Origin: Ianthella basta
Lineage: Eukaryota > Porifera > Demospongiae > Verongiida > Ianthellidae
Assembly: GCA_964019415.1 (NCBI GenBank)
Contig: OZ025873.1
Span: forward strand, 7,344,234 to 7,408,233
DNA length: 64,000 nt
Direction: 5' to 3'
Shown: positions 36,301 through 46,959 of the stretch, piece after piece
How positions within the stretch are numbered: position 1 is the first letter of the stretch
Layout of the letters: each line of letters starts with the position of its first letter
Translations under genes and position numbers: made by a program
The notes under the pieces: model-generated
The model's database searches: none
The model's input: only the letters and a program-made list of their open reading frames with translations
What the model was told of the DNA's origin: nothing

Positions 36301-38708
36301 CTGTACTAACCCTCGTCATCTATGATGTTGACAGTTACATTGTCTGGTGACCCCCTAGTGACAGCCAAAGCTACAGATGCAGCTGGGATCTCCAGGGTAA
36401 GAGTGAAGGACTCAGCTAGTTCGGCAATGCCATCATTAAGGATGGGCACATTGAAGGTGACCACATTCACTCCAGCAGGGAAGGTCACTGGGAAACTTTC
36501 ACCAGTGTAGTCAGAGTCACCTTTGTTGGTTGTGTACATGAAGTAGTTTGAGCAAGAATAGGAAATGACAGCATTGCCGTGTATGCACATACAGCTTTAC
36601 AATTATCATACATTGAATGAGTGAAGGCAAGACTTACGAACAGCTGTTCCATCCTGTGTGAGCACTGTGACATTGAAGCCATAGGAAGGATGGTTTGTAA
36701 GTGCTTCCAAGGTAATGACAGCATTGCTGTCCACTCCTTCCTTCACAGAGTAGATGGGGCGACTGAACCGTACAGGAATTGAGGCTGTGCAAGTTTAAAG
36801 CAAAAACAGTCTAGTCTTGAACACAACAAAATGTCAAGGGACAGTGTGTACTAACAGCATGTTCATCAACTATTGCAATATAGAAATTATCGAATGTGTA
36901 CCATGCATCAGTAAGGTCTACTGTACATAATGTGTACCTGGACAGCCTATAGGAATGATCATTTCCAGCTAATTTTCAGACTAACAGACTTACACAGCAG
37001 AACAGATATGTAACAGAACACTCCAAGTAGCATCCTGTATTGGTGATGGTGTTATTTTGTCAGGGAAATGTAATTTGTGTGACTGCCTGCTCACAGACAC
37101 AGATAAACTGCAAACACATACTATCATTACACACACCAACATTTGGAGACTTTGGTTACTCTTTAACTATCTGCAGAAATAGCATTGATTTACTCTTTGA
37201 AAGAAATTCATCTAGGCACATTTCCTTAATTTCTATATACATTGATCAGAATTGAACAGAGGTAGTCAGATAGATGAATATACGTAGTTCTAACAATTCA
37301 TTTACAAAATTTATAGGCATGCGTTAGCCATATAGCTGTCCCTTCCCATGTACCACCCCCAGGACTTAACACAAAGCATTACTGTAGCAGCTGGGTAATG
37401 TGACTCACGGCATGCAATGGCAGCTGATAGCCCTGAGGTTAAATTGTTAAGGACATCGAGGATTTCAGCAATGAAAACGTGGTCTGAGTTGTTCCCAGTG
37501 ATGGTCAGTAGCTCTGAGGTGGCACGGTCAATCATGCTCTTCACTCGACTACCAAATGCAACACCGTAGTTGGTAGTGCCTGCTGCGACAGTGACAGCTG
37601 TAGCATTCTCCAGTCTCTGCTGGTCAAACTCATCAGTTTCACCAGAGTAGTGAGTGACACCATCAGTAATGACTACAATGACTCTAGAGACACCAACACG
37701 ACCCTGTTCTTCAAATATCCTAACGCACTCCTCCATAGCTCCTGGAGTGTTGGTTCCACCGGGAGTAGTCCTCTCTATTCTGGACACATTGCGAATGACA
37801 TCCACCAAAGTGGTCTTGTCAGTGTAAGTGGTCAAGTTGAACTCTCTAAACACATCTCTCCCATACTTGACCATAGCCACCCTGCTGTCCTGAGCTGTGG
37901 GGCCGACATTCAGCCCATCAACAATCTGAGAAATGATGTCTACCAGGGTAATGAAGTCATCGTCATTGATACTGTTGGACGAATCAGCAGCTATGCAGTA
38001 ATCCGCAGGAATGGTGCAATTTATTTCCACTGAATTCAAAGCAAGAACAACACAGTAATATCTGTTACCCACACCCAGGCAGCTACTGTTGTTCCAAACA
38101 GTAACATTAACTTTAAGACTGCACGGTTCTACATAAATGTACAGTCACTCTCTATCCAACATCAGTGATGCACTTGAGCAGTGAATGAACAATAACACTA
38201 CACACTCAGGTAGCTACCTAATGTGGAACGGTACATACAATATCAGCATTTTAAGTCCAAATAGCTACCTACATACGATGCATACGATACACATCAGGCC
38301 ACATTAGCTAATCTTGCACTGCAACAACGACAACAACCATTCCCACACAGTCAACATTAGCTCGTGCAGCACACCACTCCCTGTGCATGTGATCAGCTCA
38401 CCTTGGGCTGCCGCACCAAGCAGGCAAGCGAGTGCTGCGGCGTATGTGTATAGAGGTAAGAAAGGCTTCAAGTAACATAACTCAGCAACAAACGTTATCA
38501 AGCTGCATATGTACGCAGTGTCAAGTGAACTCATTGAAGCGAATGTTAGCTTGACGTCAAGTCGTGGTGAAAGCCACGTACGTAGCCAGTTAGCTACAGT
38601 GTGATCTCCTCGGCGGGTAGCTAGCTAAAATGAAGCTGAACGCATATAGCCAGCCTGCAACATATACATACCTGCAATAAGCCTTAGCCTTGCGGCAACA
38701 GGAGTCAT
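22325..38708 (-). CDS. Gene C: VWA / Calx-beta(17) / FN3(2) / transmembrane receptor, beta-tail form (2555 aa)
   Basis: Largest member of the family, a predicted adhesion receptor. Exons: 38708-38672 and 38434-38402 (signal peptide MTPVAARLRLIA + ALACLLGAAAQ), 38029-37409 (VWA), 34 Calx-beta half exons from 36784 to 26729, FN3 26523-26218, FN3 plus transmembrane 24205-23794, and tail 22862-22777 and 22524-22325. I traced every exon with GT..AG ends; all are phase 1 until the phase-2 transmembrane donor, and the sum is 2556 codons with stop. Residues: VWA 24-230, Calx-beta 231-2221, FN3 to about 2323, FN3 plus transmembrane to about 2460, then the tail with NPAYAP and HTYDTP. The intron between the two FN3 exons is about 2.0 kb instead of about 0.23 kb and holds a large palindrome. 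Alternative tails lie at 23334-23647 and 20428-20788. Confidence 0.88.
23334..23647 (-). CDS. Alternative alpha tail of gene C (two exons)
   Basis: Exon alpha-1 (23647-23580, 68 nt) reads RYSLKPQDEGIGMVATS and exon alpha-2 (23401-23334, 68 nt) reads NAMVAEYNNIDEGETGQP and ends ATQE. The phases match the transmembrane exon and give 2505 residues. Compared with gene D, one tyrosine of the YY pair is asparagine (EYNN), but a single Y followed by NN remains. Confidence 0.62.
24309..24440. repeat. (TA)n and (ATAAT)n microsatellites
   Basis: A TA tract of about 44 bp (24309-24352), then after about 38 bp a pentanucleotide ATAAT tract (24391-24440). They mark the low-coordinate edge of the insertion in this intron of gene C. 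Confidence 0.9.
24441..25110. repeat. Unclassified insertion with three degenerate repeats of about 128 bp
   Basis: Inside the expanded intron of gene C. Related segments recur at about 24711, 24839 and 24968, each with a core like CATTAGCAGGATTTCTTAAT followed by TTAGT and CAAAATGG. No open frame of note and no terminal repeats seen. It might be a satellite fragment or the body of an unknown element. Confidence 0.6.
25110..25440. repeat. CCA-rich region with GTGCAAGTTACAAT repeats
   Basis: Runs of CCA/CACCAC interspersed with a recurring GTGCAAGTTACAAT motif (for example near 24355, 25280 and 25420). The same motif occurs inside the adjoining palindrome arms as GTGCAAGTTACAGT, so the palindrome probably grew out of this array. 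Confidence 0.7.
25441..26096. repeat. 656-bp near-perfect palindrome in an intron of gene C
   Basis: Left arm 25441-25760, right arm 25777-26096, with a spacer of about 16 bp (25761-25776). The arms match almost base for base along about 320 bp; I noticed only a few mismatches and a 1-bp indel close to the centre. Each arm contains three or four degenerate units with GACCACCAGTGCAAGTTACA. Genes B and D have nothing here. Confidence 0.95.
26729..36784 (-). repeat. Calx-beta array of gene C: 17 domains, 34 exons
   Basis: Nine ab domains (a-exons starting 36784, 35689, 34508, 33328, 32098, 30867, 29687, 28458, 27278) alternate with eight cd domains (c-exons starting 36234, 35032, 33851, 32621, 31391, 30210, 28982, 27801). 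Exon sizes are constant: a 147, b 210, c 135, d 204 or 216 nt. The long d form ends in DERGSGL or DERGSDL and the short one in DNT. The two-domain unit is about 1.2 kb; from 27 to 32 kb a four-domain unit of about 2.41 kb repeats, introns included. All junctions are phase 1, so any whole unit can be gained or lost without breaking the frame. Confidence 0.92.
37409..38029 (-). other. VWA domain exon of gene C
   Basis: A 621-nt single exon, nearly identical to that of gene B. The MIDAS is complete: DSSNS, the threonine in GGTNTPGAM, and ITDG. Begins VEINCTIPADYCIAADSSN and ends at AIAC. Confidence 0.92.
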
Positions 38709-39181
38709 CCTTCATTCGAATTCAGCACTGGCAGAAGCTCGAAAGAAGCCCTAGGCCTATACATTTATAGACCGAGATCTAGGGCACAATTAACAAATTA
38801 CAGTAATTATCGCCCAGGAGACGCTACCTAATGCAGCGCATACGTAGCAATCACAAAATGACATTGTACTAAGCAATTCTTTGATCTCAGATGAGCCCAC
38901 CTCTCTACATATATAGTCTTGATCACTTAGCTAGTGTGCATTAAATTGGGCACTCTGATTTCATCAATGGATCTACACTATACTAGCTATGTGGCTTGGC
39001 CTAGTCAATGATGGCAGGCCAAGTAGTGGTTATTAGCTAGCAGTGTACATTAATACTAACAATATGGTTGGCATGTTAATATTGTTTCGACCAACAGTTC
39101 CTCTAGCCATCTATCAGGATACTGTGTGTTTCAACTCAATTCAAGCTGGCATGTACTGAAATGTTGGGATGCACACATATA
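38709..39181. other. 5' flank of gene C
   Basis: Shared with the flanks of genes B and D. Runs from the start codon up to the first foldback element and presumably contains the promoter. A conserved block around GATCTAGGGCACAATTAACAA and GCGCATACGTAGCAATCAC is present in all copies. No clear TATA box. Confidence 0.55.
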
Positions 39182-40469
39182 CAAAGGTGTGTAATAATGT
39201 TTCCTCCAAAAACAAGGGCAGATGTAGGGATGGTGCAGTGTGCACCTGCAAGGTAAAACCATGTGGCAGAAAATTGTAGGAACAAGGAAGAGGGCCGGTC
39301 CATGCAAAGAGTGGGGTCAGCCAGTCCATGCAACAAGGAGGGCTGGTCCCTGCAAAATCCAGGTCATTAACATGCGCTGACTTTAAATACGTTTCACCAT
39401 CCCTATATCTGTCAACATTTTACCACACTTGCGGTCTTGCTACCATCCCCTGTTTCCCCGCCTGCGTATTATAGTGCAATTGTACATGTGAGTGTGCAAT
39501 AACAAGGGTTGCCACAGGAGACTATCCTATTGCCTGCATATGCCCATTCCAGCTACATGTTCCCATGTACACATATACCACCATGCATACATCCATGTAC
39601 AGTGGATTTATGCAACCTTGCAACAGTTCCCATATCTGGGCAGTCATTACCTAGGATACGAACATGGTGGCACGTAATAGGTGTATACAGTACCAGTCCG
39701 TATCCTAGGTAACGACCGCCCATGGTGCGGGAACTGTTGCAAGGTTGCATAAATCCACTGTACATGACTGAAGCGCTAATGAGGAAAGCCTGAATAGCAA
39801 GAAATTGCAGTCTGGTGTGCACCATGGCGCATGTACAGCTGCACTCTGTACACTGTATAAGCCATTTGCATCCTGGATATAGGGAGTTAAATTGCACTTC
39901 GCAAGTGTTGACAGTGAAGTGTGCTGGTGTACACTGTGTGAATTCAGACCATCATTGGTGCTTCTCAGGGACTAAACGTGTTACAGTGGTTGTTTGAAAC
40001 CACAGCTCGACCCTGAAATCCACCACTGGTGGCCATGACCTGAAACCATCACTGTTTTTACAGTGTAGAGCCAAACAGAGAGGGCCTGAAAGTGGGTGTA
40101 CCGGTTTGCTGACAGCAATGTATAGTGAAGAGCAATGGTAAGCAATAACATGTAATAGTACTAGTAGTTGAGCTGGGTGGTTTTCCAGTGTCACAAGGCG
40201 GAGCATGCATAGCTACATAAGTGATGAATCCAAAGAATATGGATCCTGCAGCTAGCTGTTACATCAAAACACGTACGTAATGGATTGCATGGAAGAGCAG
40301 GATGGCCTAGATTCTAGAGCACAGCAACGTAGATTGAGTAGCAAGCAATTTGCAAGGATAAACCTAATAACTATAGTGTACAGGGTACATGCAACAAAGC
40401 AGAAAGATGGGGAAGTTGTAAGGCTGTACCTGCGGGTGTAAAGGGGAAGCTGAAGAGCCGAAATGGGCA
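39182..40469. mobile_element. Foldback element copy 1, truncated and tandemly duplicated
   Basis: Left terminal inverted repeat and body of the 1.55-kb foldback family, ending abruptly at GAAATGGGCAT where the flank of the next copy begins. The segment about 39109-40468 and the one starting at 40469 are a direct tandem repeat with a 1360-bp period, including the flanking CTATCAAGATACTGTG. This points to unequal exchange rather than a new insertion. Confidence 0.8.
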
Positions 40470-40541
40470 TCTATCAAGATACTGTGTGTTTCAACTCAAT
40501 TCAAGCTGGCATGTACTAAAATGTTAGGATGCACACGTATA

Positions 40542-42090
40542 CAAAGGTGTGTAAAATGGTTTCCTCCAAAAACAAGGGCAGATGTAGGGATGGTGCAGTG
40601 TGTACCTGCAAGGTAAAACCATCTGGCAGAAAATTGTAGGAACAAGGAAGAGGGCCGGTCCATGCAAAGAGTGGGGTCAGCCGGTCCATGCAACAAGGAG
40701 GGCTAGTCCCTGCAAAACCCAGGTCATTATCATGCGCTGACTTTAAATACGTTTCACCATCCCTATATCTGTCAACATTTTACCGCACTTGCAGTCTTGC
40801 TACCATCCCCTGTTTCCCCGCCTGCGTATTATAGTGCAATTGTACATGTGAGTGTGCAATAACAAGGGTTGTCACAGGAGACTATCCTATTGCCTGCATA
40901 TGCCCATTCCAGCTACATGTTCCCATGTACACATATACCACCATGCATACATCCATGTACAGTGGATTTATGCAACCTTGCAACAGTTCCCATACCTGGG
41001 CAGTCGTTACCTAGAATACGAACATGGTGGCACGTAATAGGTGTATACAGTACCAGTCCGTATCCTAGGTAACGACCGCCCATGGTGCGGGAACTGTTGC
41101 AAGGTTGCATAAATCCACTGTACATGACTGAAGCGCTAATGAGGAAAGCCTGAATAGCAAGAAATTGCAGTCTGGTGTGCACCATGGCGCATGTACAGCT
41201 GCACTCTGTACACTGTATAAGCCATTTGCATCCTGGATATAGGGAGTTAAATTGCACTTCGCAAGTGTTGACAGTGAAGTGTGCTGGTGTACACTGTGTG
41301 AATTCAGACCATCATTGGTGTTTCTCAGGGACTAAACGTGTTACAGTGGTTGTTTGAAACCACAGCTTGACCCTGAAATCCACCACTGGTGGCCATGACC
41401 TGAAACCACCACTGTTTTTACAGTGTAGAGCCAAACAGAGAGGCCTGAAAGTGGGTGTACCGGTTTGCTGACAGCAATGTATAGTGAAGAGCAATGGTAA
41501 GCAATAACATGTAATAGTACTAGTAGTTGAGCTGGGTGGTTTTCCAGTGTCACAAGGCGGAGCATGCATAGCTACATAAGTGATGAATCCAAAGAATATG
41601 GATCCTGCAGCTAGCTGTTACATCAAAACACGTACGTAATGGATTGCATGGAAGAGCAGGATGGCCTAGATTCTAGAGCACAGCAACGTAGATTGAGTAG
41701 CAAGCAATTTGCAAGGATAAACCTAATAACTATAGTGTATACAGAGCACATGCAACAAAGCAGAGAGATGGGGAAATTGTAAGGCTGTACCTGCGGGTGT
41801 AAGGGGGAAGCTGAAGAGCCGAAATGGGCATGCAGTAGTAGGAGGCGCAGCAAATGTTGGCAGATGTAGGGATGGTGAAAACGTATTCAAAGTCAGCGCA
41901 AGTTAATGACCTGGGTTTTGAATGGACCGGCCCTCCTTGTTGCATGGACCGGCTGGCTCCACTCTGCATGGACCAGCCCTCGTCGTTGTTCCTACGGTTT
42001 TTCCGCCAGGTGGTTTTACCTTGCAGGTACACACTGCACCATCCCTACATCTGCCCTTGTTTTTGGAGGAAACATTTTTACACACCCTTG
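40542..42090. mobile_element. Foldback element copy 2, complete
   Basis: About 1549 bp with terminal inverted repeats of about 240 bp: left end CAAAGGTGTGTAAA, right end TTTACACACCCTTG. The arms contain the GGCCGGTCCATGCA motif twice. A second, inner hairpin (about 40953-41128; arms CAACCTTGCAACAGTTCCC and GGGAACTGTTGCAAGGTTG) lies in the body. No transposase frame. Superfamily unknown. Confidence 0.85.
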
Positions 42091-42095
42091 TTTCT

Positions 42096-43180
42096 ATACT
42101 TTGTATGGAATGCAAACTACTCATGGGTCAGTCAACTTTTAAGGCTTCCAAACAACAGTGGCAACAAAGGGACATTCTCTGAATTATGGCAGGGTGTGTA
42201 GCACGATAGCACAATGTGGGTTGTGTCTGGGTGGGCAACCTAGGGTAGGCTGTGGCAGGCGGGTCAAAGATATAATATATTACAATTACCTATGTTTGGA
42301 TAGGCTGAGAGTTAGTTGTGATGCAGGCTAAGGCAGCAGAACAGGGGGGTGTAGCTATGGCCCCTACATACAAGAGAGTTGCACCATACATACGTACCTA
42401 CACTCCTGATGTAGGGCGTGGAGTGGAACTGGAAGCGGCAGCTAGCTAAAGCGCTGGCCGGAAGCAACCACACAGTAATTGCAAATGGCGGTCAAATCAT
42501 AGATAATCGAGGGAATCAAATGGCACGATCGTTGGGGGCCAGCCTAGCACCACCGCAGATGACCTTCGATAACGGAACCCAGACGAACGCTAGTCGAAGT
42601 TTGTCTTGTATTCACCTTGGAACAGTCATCTGACTGCACTGTGATAGTATTGAATTGAAACTGAAGGAGCTCGGGTAAGGCGAAGAACGGTGGCCAAAAC
42701 GTGTGGTGACGTCAGCATTAGATGGCGCCTTTCTCCCAGGAACGCCTCCCTAACTTCTGGAAACCTCCATTTGTGAACGTGCTCGCAGAGTTATCTAACC
42801 TACAGAAGGTACTTAACCGTCGAAAGCGCCGTAGAACTGTGGGTAAAACATTCTCTTACTCCCTATCGTTCGTGCGCTACAGTTGACGGAGAAGACAGAT
42901 TACCCACACTCCTTTAATTGTCTCCGTCACCAGTTTCCCCCATGGCCGTCCCTCTCATCCGTGCACTCAAATATGAGTAGGGAACATCATAGGTATCAGT
43001 GCCATCCCCATCTACAAGTCACGAGCAGAAAGACACTATTACAAACAACACAGTGTTACACTGCATGATGCACAAGTATACAGTATATGTACCGGAAAGA
43101 ATCAGTAATTAGTGTTTATGTAACTGTTACACTGCACTCATCTCTTTACACCATTCACTCACGGCATACTCGTAATAGAT
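42096..43180. other. Orphan copy of the gamma-region block
   Basis: Segment homologous to 45144-46056 and 59670-61040. It contains gamma-2 but not gamma-1 and is joined at about 43178 directly to a copy of the 5' flank of the VWA genes. It looks like the remains of a unit whose gene was deleted between gamma-1 and the promoter flank, or a partial segmental duplication. Confidence 0.65.
42914..43011 (-). pseudogene. Orphan gamma-2 tail exon
   Basis: 98-nt phase-1 exon, open to a TAA stop: DGDGTDTYDVPYSYLSARMR then GTAMGETGDGDN. The AG acceptor is intact but no gamma-1 exon lies upstream, so it could be used only by splicing from far away (gene B). Shorter than the gamma-2 copies after genes A and C because of the early stop. 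Confidence 0.5.
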
Positions 43181-43596
43181 CGAGATCTAGGGCACAATTA
43201 ACAACTTACAGTAATTAATGCCCAGGAGGCGCTACCTGATGCAGCGCATACGTGTGCATAGCGTGACATGAGCAATCACAAAATGACATTGTACTAAGCA
43301 ATTCTTCAATCTCAGATGAGCCCATCTCTCTACATATATAGTCTTGATCACTTAGCTAGTGTGCATTAAATTGGGCACTCTGATTTCATTAATGGATCTA
43401 CACTATGTGGCTTGGCCTAGTCATGACAGCAGGCCAAGTAGTGGCTATTAGCTAGCAGTGTACATTAATACTAACAATATAGTTGGCATGTTAACATTGT
43501 TTCGACCAACCGTTCCTCTAGCCATCTATCAAGATACTGTGTGTTTCAACTCAATTCAAGCTGGCATGTACTAAAATGTTGGGATGCACACGTATA
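43180..43596. other. Orphan copy of the VWA-gene 5' flank
   Basis: Homologous to 38770-39181 and 56740-57154, in the same orientation, but not followed by a signal-peptide exon. It ends at foldback element copy 3, as the other flanks do. Confidence 0.7.
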
Positions 43597-45138
43597 CAAA
43601 GGTGTGTAAAAATGTTTCCTCCAAAAACAAGGGCAGATGTAGGGATGGTGCAGTGTGTACCTGCAAGGTAAAACCATCTGGCAGAAAATTGTAGGAACAA
43701 GGAAGAGGGCCGGTCCATGCAAAGAGTGGGGCCAGCCGGTCCATGCAACAAGGAGGGCTAGTCCCTGCAAAACCCAGGTCATTATCATGCGCTGACTTTA
43801 AATATGTTTCACCATCCCTATATCTGTCAACATTTTACCGCACTTGCAGTCTTGCTACCATCCCCTGTTTCCCCGCCTGCGTATTATAGTGCAATTGTAC
43901 ATGTGAGTGCGCAATAACAAGGGTTGCCACAGGAGACTATCCTATTGCCTGCATATGCCCATTCCAGCTACATGTTCCCATGTACACATATACCACCATG
44001 CATACATCCATGTACAGTGGATTTATGCAACCTTGCAACAGTTCCCATATCTGGGCAGTCGTTACCTAGGATACGAACATGGTGGCACGTAATAGGTGTA
44101 TACAGTACCAGTCCGTATCCTAGGTAACAACCGCCCATGGTGCGGGAACTGTTGCAAGGTTGCATAAATCCACTGTACATGACTGAAGCGCTAATGAGGA
44201 AAGCCTGAATAGCAAGAAATTGCAGTCTGGTGTGCACCATGGCGCATGTACAGCTGCACTCTGTACACTGTATAAGCCATTTGCATCCTGGATATAGGGA
44301 GTTAAATTGCACTTCGCAAGTGTTGACAGTGAAGTGTGCTGGTGTACACTGTGTGAATTCAGACCATCATTGGTGTTTCTCAGGGACTAAACGTGTTACA
44401 GTGGTTGTTTGAAACCACAGCTTGACCCTGAAATCCACCACTGGTGGCCATGACCTGAAACCACCACTGTTTTTACAGTGTAGAGCCAAACAGAGAGGGC
44501 CTGAAAGTGGGTGTACCGGTTTGCTGACAGCAATGTATAGTGAAGAGCAATGGTAAGCAATAACATGTAATAGTACTAGTAGTTGAGCTGGGTGGTTTTC
44601 CAGTGTCACAAGGCGGAGCATGCATAGCTACATAAGTGATGAATCCAAAGAATATGGATCCTGCAGCTAGCTGTTACATCAAAACACATAATGGATTGCA
44701 TGGAAGAGCAGGAGGGCCTAGATTCTAGAGCACAGCAACGTAGATTGAGTAGCAAGCAATTTGCAAGGATAAACCTAATAACTAGTGCACAGAGCACATG
44801 CAGCAAAGCAGAGAGATGGGGAAGTTGTAAGGCTGTACCTGCGGGTGTAAAGGGGAAACTGAAGAGCTGGAATGGGCATGTAGTAGTAGGAGGCGCAGCA
44901 AAATGTTGGCAGATGTAGGGATGGTGAAAACGTATTCAAAGTCAGCGCAAGTTAATGACCTGGGTTTTGAATGGACCGGCCCTCCTTGTTGCATGGACCG
45001 GCTGGCCCCACTCTGCATGGACTGGCCCTCCTCCTTGTTCCTACGGTATTCCGCCAGGTGGTTTTACCTTGCAGGTACACACTGTACCATCCCTACATCT
45101 GCCCTTGTTTTTGGAGGAAACATTTTTACACACCCTTG
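43597..45138. mobile_element. Foldback element copy 3, complete
   Basis: About 1542 bp, terminal inverted repeats roughly 43597-43837 and 44897-45138, with the same inner hairpin and the same insertion context as copies 2 and 4. Confidence 0.85.
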
Positions 45139-45889
45139 TTTCTATACTTTTTCTGAATGCAAACTACTCATGGGTCAGTCAACTTTTAAGGCTTCCAAAC
45201 AACAGTGGCAACAAAGGGACATTCTCTGAATCATGGCAGGGTGTGTAGCACGATAGCACAATGTGGGTTGTGTCTGGGTGGGCAACCTAGGGTAGGCTGT
45301 GGCAGGCGGGTCAAAGATGTAGTACAATTACCTATGTTTGGATAGGCTGAGAGTTAGTTGTGATGCAGGCTAAGGCAGCAGAACAGGAGGATGTAGCTAT
45401 GGCCCCTACATACAAGAGAGTTGCACCATACATACCTGCACCCCTGATGTAGGGCGTGGAGTGGAACTGGAAGCGGCAGCTAGCTATAGCGCTGGCCGGA
45501 AGCAACCACACAGTAATTGCAAATGGCGGTCAAATGGCACGACCGCGGCTTCGATAACGGCACGCAGACGAACGGTAGTCGAAGTTTGTCTTGTATTCAC
45601 CTTGGAACAGTCATCTGATCGCGCTGTGATAGTATTGAATTGAAACTGAACTAGGATTAGGCGAAAAACGGTGGCCAAAACGTGTGGTGACGTCAGCATT
45701 AAATAGCGCCTTTCTCCCAGGAACGCCTCCCTAACTTCTGGAAACCTCCATTTGTGAACGTGCTAGCGGAGTTATCTAACCTACAAAAGGTACTTAACCG
45801 TCGAAAGCGCCGTAGAACTGTGGGTAAAACATTCTCTTACTCCCTATCGTCCGTGCGCTACAGTTGACGGCGAAGGCAGATTAACCACA

Positions 45890-45990
45890 CACCTTATATT
45901 GTAACCGTCACCAGTTTCCCCCATGGCCGTCCCTCTCATCCGTGCACTCAAATATGAGTAGGGACATCATAGGATCAGTGCCATCCTCAT
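45890..45990 (-). pseudogene. Frameshifted gamma-2 tail exon downstream of gene B
   Basis: Recognisable copy of gamma-2, but single-base losses in the GATACCTATGATGTTCCC part break the frame before the YSYL motif. The gamma-1 exon expected upstream is deleted (junction near 46056). Gene B therefore has no usable gamma tail nearby. Confidence 0.7.
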
Positions 45991-46060
45991 CTACAAGTCA
46001 CGAGCAGAAAGACAGTGCATTACAAATAACACAGTGTTACACTGCATGATGCATCATATA

Positions 46061-46480
46061 CAGTAGAAGCATGTGCATAAACACAATGTCATGCTTGCTA
46101 GTGGAGAAAATGGTGTCAAATAAATGATTGCAAGCAAGTCTAAGAGCACTACAACTTTGAGCACACAAAAACACAAGTATACATCTCTCTTACGACATGA
46201 ACGAGACTACTACAGAATGCTATAAAGAGAATATGTTCCTCACCCTAGTGCAGAAGAGTGTCTTGCCTGCCCTTCACTCATGGTGTTGTACTGTGCAGCC
46301 ATGCCATCTAGAGGTGCAATGAAGTGAATGTGTCTGTTTGATGCACCCAGACATTGGTAATACAGAGTTGAACTTAACATTGGAGCATCCATTGCAATCA
46401 GTGTTTGATGTGGCTACGTGTTGTGTCTGAAAAAGGCATGTCACATGCCTTTGGACCTTGCAATTGGGGCAGCAGTGTGT

Positions 46481-46562
<82 letters not shown>

Positions 46563-46959
46563 ATGTACATTTGTACAGTCATTACTTACACTACTGTAAT
46601 ACTACAATGCACTAATTGTCAAATGCTGTCAGCCCTTTCAAACAGCATAATTATATAATTTATATTATACACTAAAACAAGACATTATAGCACACACACA
46701 TGCGTATACTATGCTTGTGCATGTGTGACAATAAGAGCTATATATAGAACCTCAAGCTTCAAGCTCTTGCTCAGTCTATGCATTTTAATTGAGCTAGTTG
46801 TATAGCTAGCAGTCTAATTATGCATACATGCACGTGTACAATCGCTGACAGTATACACCAGTACATCCATACTCTGCAATGTTGTGACAATGTAAATTTT
46901 AGAAGTAGTCAACATTGTAGTTATCAGCTGCATAATACAGTGGTTTCAGGCGTGATTAG
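46061..46959. other. 3' flank of gene B with (TG)n tract
   Basis: Homologous to the region downstream of genes A and C. Contains a TG microsatellite at about 46476-46561. No exon found. Confidence 0.7.

Noticed and set aside
37040..37255. Plus-strand frame in the VWA to Calx-beta intron of genes B and C
   Set aside because: No recognisable domain; the intron joins phase 1 to phase 1 without it.
42418..42633. Plus-strand frame beginning MEWNWKRQLAKALAG, also at 60260
   Set aside because: Differs between copies by indels that alter the frame, and no family resemblance; treated as intergenic sequence.
39136..45248. Frames of 60-115 codons in the foldback elements, repeated in all copies
   Set aside because: Identity between copies reflects recent DNA duplication; no start context, domain or splice structure supports them.
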